Origin: Owenia fusiformis
Lineage: Eukaryota > Annelida > Polychaeta > Sabellida > Oweniidae
DNA length: 64,000 nt
Direction of reading: 5' to 3'
Assembly: GCA_903813345.2 (NCBI GenBank)
Contig: CAIIXF020000006.1
Span: 8,174,989-8,238,988 of the forward strand
Of this stretch, positions 59,701-64,000 are shown in pieces (positions within the stretch are counted from its first letter, which is position 1; every line of letters starts with the position of its first letter). The notes beneath the pieces were generated by a model. It had not been told where the DNA came from. It did not search any database and worked only from the letters and a program-made list of their open reading frames with translations. Made by a program: the position numbers and the translations under genes.

Positions 59701-62591
59701 GCATTTTATTTGGCATTTGAAATTAAAATGTTTGAATGTACACTTCCTTTTAAAGTTATTTGCCAATTTGCAGTTCCCATATTTGAAACACAAATAATTC
59801 AGAGAAATCCTCTCTCAATATATATCATAAAATATAAGGCAGCATAATGTATGAATGGCATGACACTCAAAGGATTGCCTAAAATAATTTCTACTTATTC
59901 CCTATTTAGCAAAACATTTAGGCCATTCAAGGATTTTCTTATAATAATGTCACTAAATTCTATGTTTTCAGAAAAAACAAAATGTCCCCATGTACTCTCT
60001 ACTTGTAATGTATATAAATGACAAAGGGAATTGTGATCTTGGATTATATTGTAGCGAAATGAGTTCCAAGATTTTGATTAAATACTACATGTATGTAAAC
60101 TTCATTAACAAGGTCATCTGAACTCAAGAGGTGTGTTACTTGCTTTGGCACAATGTGTTATTGCATTTTCACTCTTAAATAATATATAAAACCCTTTAAA
60201 TAAATGAAGGTTTTGTAGTTTTTAATATAAGGCTCTTCATCAGAATGCCAACATATAATTAATTTTGGATGGCCTAATCTGTACATGCAGTTATGTAGTG
60301 TACATGTATGCCCAGGTTAGCAGCCATATTGAAAACATAAACCAGTCAGGCTTATTTTCATCACAAAAGTTAAGTTTTAGTGGTGAGCCCAAACTCCCAC
60401 AAAAATGATATTTGCAGAGAAGCTACTTTACAGTCTCTGCATTATACAGTTTCAATATATTTTTTGTGGGAGTGTGGGCTGACAGTTAACTTTTCAATGA
60501 AAGGGAATGAGCACCATGCTAAAACTTGATAACAAAGTGAACGAAAAATAACAATGTTTTCTAGATTTGCATAGGTAAACTACATATATCGCTAGATTTT
60601 GTCAATTTTCTTCTCCGAATACTTGTATGCCATATGTTCCATATATTAAATTCTATATAATGATAAGTTTTGATATTATTTTGATGGTAAACATAATGTG
60701 TACCCATATTCAGACAGCCTTGTGATAGGGGTTCTTACTGCCAATTTTTCAAAGAAACGGAAAACTTATGTAACTTTTTGAAATCGCACATCTCAAGAAG
60801 AAAGGTTTATCTACAACTTGCAATTGGTTTTAAAAGTAAATGGAAGAATGAGTTTTTCAGAAAAAGTCTAAGTGGACCAATAGTCTGTTAAATGGACCTG
60901 TTCTTTGTCAAATTATGCTTATTATCTATAATTTTTCTCATTTCGAAGTCGGTGTATATGACTTTTCAGGTTGATGCAAGCCTGTTTTAAAAATTCCAGG
61001 TGGGTACGCGCCTACTTGCTTTAATGCTGGGAAGATCACGGTGTATACCTTATATCAGTTATGACCAATATCCCCAGAGATAGTTTCGGTCCGAATAGGA
61101 CAACACACCCTAGCAGGTGGGTTTGTATTGCCCAGGAGATATGGTCCGATGGACCTAATTCCCTAGGAGACCATATTTCGATAGGACCAGAAATGCTTTT
61201 ACACCGGGATGATTGAATAGATGCACGGTCGTATGTGTCTGGATATGACGATATAACAGACAAAACTCAAACTCTGTTCATTAATAACATTTTTAGATAA
61301 CTCTGGTGTATTGATTTGAACTTAAGATAAAAAGAAACAAATAGAGAATTTTCTTTACTCATACTTTACATGGCAGCTGACGTCCCCAAGTGGCACTTTC
61401 ATATTGTATTAATATAAAAAGTGTAATTCAGAAAAGTATAACTAAATATATTTCTAATAAAAATGTAGATAAACATAAATCTTCAATTACGGAAGTAATT
61501 TAACAATACGTTTAAGAATATAATTCTGGATAAGTTTAAGAATATAATTCTGGGTAAAGGTAATGTAACACATATAAATAAAAAGGTCGAAATATTAATC
61601 ATTTGAAATGAAATATTGTTACACATTTGCGCGAACATGATCTTTTCTGGTTTTGCACATTATGTTATCCAAAGATTAGTCCCACTAAACTAATCAATTT
61701 GGAAGCTGCAGCTGACTTTAAACTAATCTATGACTTTCCCACTTCCAATAGTATTTGTGTAATGCTGAATGCTGCCTTTTGCTTTAACTGTCACTTTTTA
61801 AGCGACCTTGAACTATAGATTCGACCTTGACATTCCCTGAACTCATTTAATATTAAATATCAAGTTTGATACCCAACCCTCACTTTGAACTCTGGAATCT
61901 TCACTTACTATTCGAGGTTTTACAAGTCTACAATACCGCACACGGGCATTTTACCGAGTCTAGGTTCCAAGTACCAAGTACCAAGTTCAACGGTTTAGGA
62001 GATGCCAAAATACAAACAAAAAGCCCGACAAAAAGCTGCTTTCTAAAAACATGGCCACTCTTGCACAATCTAATACAAAAACATGCTTACCACCATTCGG
62101 GAATCCTATTATTTGAGCATAGTATTTTGTGTCCGACTCTATGTTTATTAACCGAGCTGTTCCGTTGTGTTCTGCTGACATTCTACATTTCCTAAATCCA
62201 TTTTTTGGCTCCTTTGTATTGTAATGTACGGACATGCAGCATTTTGTTGCATTTTCACAATGTTCCTGACACTCTTCAATCGAAATGTTGAAAATCACTT
62301 CGAATTCTACTGATGAATCGAGGTCTAGTTTATGCCGCGGTAGTATTTGAGACCATTTATACCCTGAAAAAGAATGAAACACGGTGATGAAAGCCGAAAA
62401 CTCGACAAGTCACTTTTTAATTTACTTACATGTACACACAATTCACCTCATGCGGGTACTTGTTCACTTTTAATTGATTAGTCGAGTTTTGTTATAAAAA
62501 TCTTATCAGTCTTACCTGAAGTAGCAGCGTTTCTCACACAATCAAAGGTTATGTATACTATTGTCAATGCACAAATTATTTTTCCAAACAT
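53756..62591 (-). CDS. Secreted-start, PAN/apple-like, Thr-Gln stalk, single-pass membrane protein B
   Basis: Three exons: 62591-62516, 62363-62091 and 54786-53756, both introns phase 1, giving 459 residues. Exon 1 is a signal peptide (MFGKIICALTIVYITFDC). Exon 2 (residues 26-116) is a PAN/apple module with the typical SIEECQEHCENATKCC, a Val-His-Tyr strand and FRKCRMS. Exon 3 opens with about 150 residues of QEQTTT/QEPTT repeats, a stalk likely O-glycosylated. KPIKKIFFQPAEA, a membrane helix (VPPLVIIALFLAGIVI, about 353-374) and an 85-residue acidic tail follow. Intron 2 is 7.3 kb and holds the GACCTT array; exon 3 is assigned to this gene by phase, strand, homology to gene A and absence of another PAN exon between. 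An exon missed within the large intron is possible. Confidence 0.75.
54835..56310. repeat. Tandem array of the GACCTT/AAGGTC module, about nine copies, ending in GACGCC repeats and a hairpin
   Basis: A unit of about 130-170 bp repeats from 54880 to 56130: TTTTTGACCTTGAGAAGGTC, ATTGAAGGTCAAATGTCAAA, CTAAAGTCAGATTTGAA, CTGAGAACATGTAGATGATT, and TCAATTTGAAGCAAGTTGAA. Copies differ in A-run length and extra GACCTTTT pieces. At 56185-56260 there follow GGACGCCAACCGCC repeats. The right border is a hairpin, ATGTCACCAC-TTTT-GGTGGTGACAT (56282-56306), and the left border has ATGTCACCACC (54833). A single copy of the module is in ITFG2 intron 6. A terminal hairpin recalls Helitron 3' ends, but the CTRR end is not there. 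Confidence 0.8.
56787..57140. repeat. Hairpin and short tandem GCATCATCnTATGCG repeats in gene B intron 2
   Basis: CTGTATTGCTACTGAGATTG at 56787 is mirrored by CAATCTCAGTAGCAATACAG ending near 56874. At 57070-57135 three copies of a 23-bp unit (AAACTCGCATCGTAATATGC-type) lie in tandem, each with a GCAT/ATGC inverted pair. No coding sequence. Confidence 0.6.
57565..57852. mobile_element. About 285-bp inverted-repeat MITE in gene B intron 2
   Basis: TCTTTCCGAACCTTGTCGGA and the inverse TCCAATGAGGTTCGGAAAGA mark the ends. Arms of about 110 bp pair through AACATGT, CTCTCAATATT and TTTTGGTTGATTTTAAAAAA segments. No target duplication could be assigned with confidence. Confidence 0.7.
57922..58797. 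mobile_element. Complete non-autonomous element with CACTCCCCTCC ends, about 875 bp
   Basis: TACACTCCCCTCCATAAGTT, TGGCAACCTTTTTTCCCCCA on the left is mirrored by GGGGAAAAAAGGTTGCCAAA, CTTATGGAGGGGAGTGTA on the right. Inverted arms of about 230 bp continue through ACGTGTTAAAGCCTC and GATGGAAACGTAA. TA-rich flanks (TATATA both sides) are consistent with TA insertion. Interior is non-coding. This is the best-preserved copy of the family seen also at 6513-7070, 28782-28920 and 41650-41880. Confidence 0.85.
58798..62090. other. Rest of gene B intron 2, no exon recognised
   Basis: About 3.3 kb of AT-rich DNA. At 60366-60500 AAAGTTAAGTTTTAGTGGTG, GGGCTC-type arms pair with GTGGGAGTGTGGGCTGACAG, TTAACTTTT, a hairpin MITE of about 135 bp. 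At 59540-59700 ATGCCCATGGGCAAT and ATGCCCATTGGCATTTGGCA are short palindromes. None of the open frames here matches a known domain. Confidence 0.45.
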
Positions 62592-64000
62592 ATTCGCAAT
62601 CAAAACAGATTATAATGTTGAATTCATCCTTTTTTCTATGCGTCTTATAACTCGGATCAGACTTCCTAAGTAAACTTCCACTTGGATATGAAAAATGTCG
62701 ATTTTTATACGAAAATACCGTTGTAATTTTTTCAACATCATTTTATCAATTAATATCGCATTAGTTGATTAAAGTGTATTACCTCACTTTCCCAGGAGAA
62801 AAAAGAGAATATGAACGTTGTTTGAAAGGCACGATGAACTGAAAACGAGCCAATTTGGCGAAAAATTAAGTGACCATATATGTTATAAATACAACAATTG
62901 TGGAAAATGTTAAAAAAGAATACCTTCATTCAAATTTGTGAGAGAAATCGAGGGAAATATTCATGACGTGAGACTTTGGTAAACTGATGTAATTAAAATG
63001 ATGCCTACTGTGCCTATAAAAGTCATTTAATACCAAGAATGTACATTTTATTTGATTGAAAGTGTATGTATACCTTTATTCAGTTTTGTTTGCGATTTGG
63101 CCATTCATCTCCTCGCTGTATATAAACGATGCTATTGAGTGCTATGTCATCCCCTGGTTTTCCCAATCGTTTAAGTAATTGGAGGATAATAAATGTGTGG
63201 CATCGCCATAAATTGATTTCTAATTGTGATAGTGCTAAATATTGGATATATCTCTGTTGATGAATGCAAATGATGGATTCCAGGTTAACTCGGGCTATAT
63301 ATTGAAACGATTTGAAAAACTCTATTTGTTAATTTGGATCGGGTACTATATTTTGAAAGATAAAGAATATGTCTATAAAATCAACTTGTAAAACCAACAT
63401 GACTTGATAAATTACAGATCCCCCTTAATGTTCAAAATTGTTATTCGTTATCCTCAACAATGCAATATTGATATTGCACTTTATTGACTCATTCGCTTTA
63501 TGTTAGGACTGACTTCGTCATATTTACAGATAAACTTGATGAAGCATTAACACTATCTAAATGCCTAGCTGCTTACCAATTCATGAAGTACGTTGGTGGT
63601 TGCCATTTAGAAACAAATCGAGTATAAAAGAAAAAAATTAATAAGGAATGAAATACATTATACACAAAGCCCATAACACTGACTGAAATATAAAAATGTT
63701 ATCATCGGACACTTCGAGATGTTAAAAAGAGAATTGATTTAAAAATGTGACATATTCGATTGAGATTTAAAGAACGAGTCGATAATTATTGTCCCTGGTG
63801 CTGAAAGCATTTATCTGTTTATCGGTCAGGCTAGCTTGTCTATTAAACTTCTATTCATATTTCAACAAAACTCCTGATTTTAAGCGTTTTTACCAATTAT
63901 CAGATCTAGACGAACTAGTGGAGCGATAAAACATCAATTCCAAATTATTCCATTTGAAGTGTATGCATCATTTGTACAATGTTTTATTCGTAATTTTACT
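62592..64000. promoter_or_regulatory. Upstream region of gene B
   Basis: The start codon at 62591 is preceded by AT-rich sequence without a further recognisable exon; the promoter and 5' UTR of gene B should be here. No repeat family identified elsewhere in the window was seen. No TATA box or other element could be assigned with confidence. Confidence 0.35.

Overview
This is animal nuclear DNA. It is AT-rich and intron-rich, with canonical GT-AG splice sites and many DNA-transposon footprints. There are no bacterial operons, rRNA genes, CRISPR arrays or clear tRNAs. The gene content and repeat style suggest a marine invertebrate (a non-vertebrate deuterostome such as a hemichordate, or a lophotrochozoan), but the exact phylum cannot be settled from the sequence. 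I rebuilt five multi-exon genes by matching conserved protein segments and requiring every exon junction to keep phase. Left third: the 5' part of C2CD5 (C2 domain protein, minus strand, 7543-9895) lies head to head with a complete ITFG2 (KICSTOR subunit, plus strand, 11227-18465). Left of C2CD5 there are only repeats: a mariner relic, two tandem arrays, inverted repeats and an element-end minisatellite. The third coding exon of C2CD5 is followed by a 114-bp tandem array that copies the exon end together with its splice donor. Middle: an MFSD4-type major facilitator transporter (minus strand, 20718-29669) has three exons and very repeat-rich introns. From 30 to 46 kb I see no host gene. That stretch holds a 1.3-kb segmental tandem duplication, a decayed PIF/Harbinger element with its small relative, TA-flanked MITEs and a 3.5-kb element with 248-bp terminal inverted repeats. 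Right third: two tandem paralogous genes on the minus strand (46021-50302 and 53756-62591) share one architecture: signal peptide, PAN/apple-like domain, Thr-rich stalk, transmembrane helix and cytoplasmic tail. All their introns are phase 1. I do not recognise them as a named family. The most noteworthy observations are (1) six in-frame duplicated splice donors in C2CD5; (2) two unrelated-looking foldback elements that both start with CAC and have perfect 5-bp target duplications, as Transib and RAG-like transposons do; (3) the PAN-stalk-TM paralogue pair, whose membrane module is far better conserved than its ectodomain; and (4) a repeat module that is single-copy in one intron and amplified about ninefold in another.
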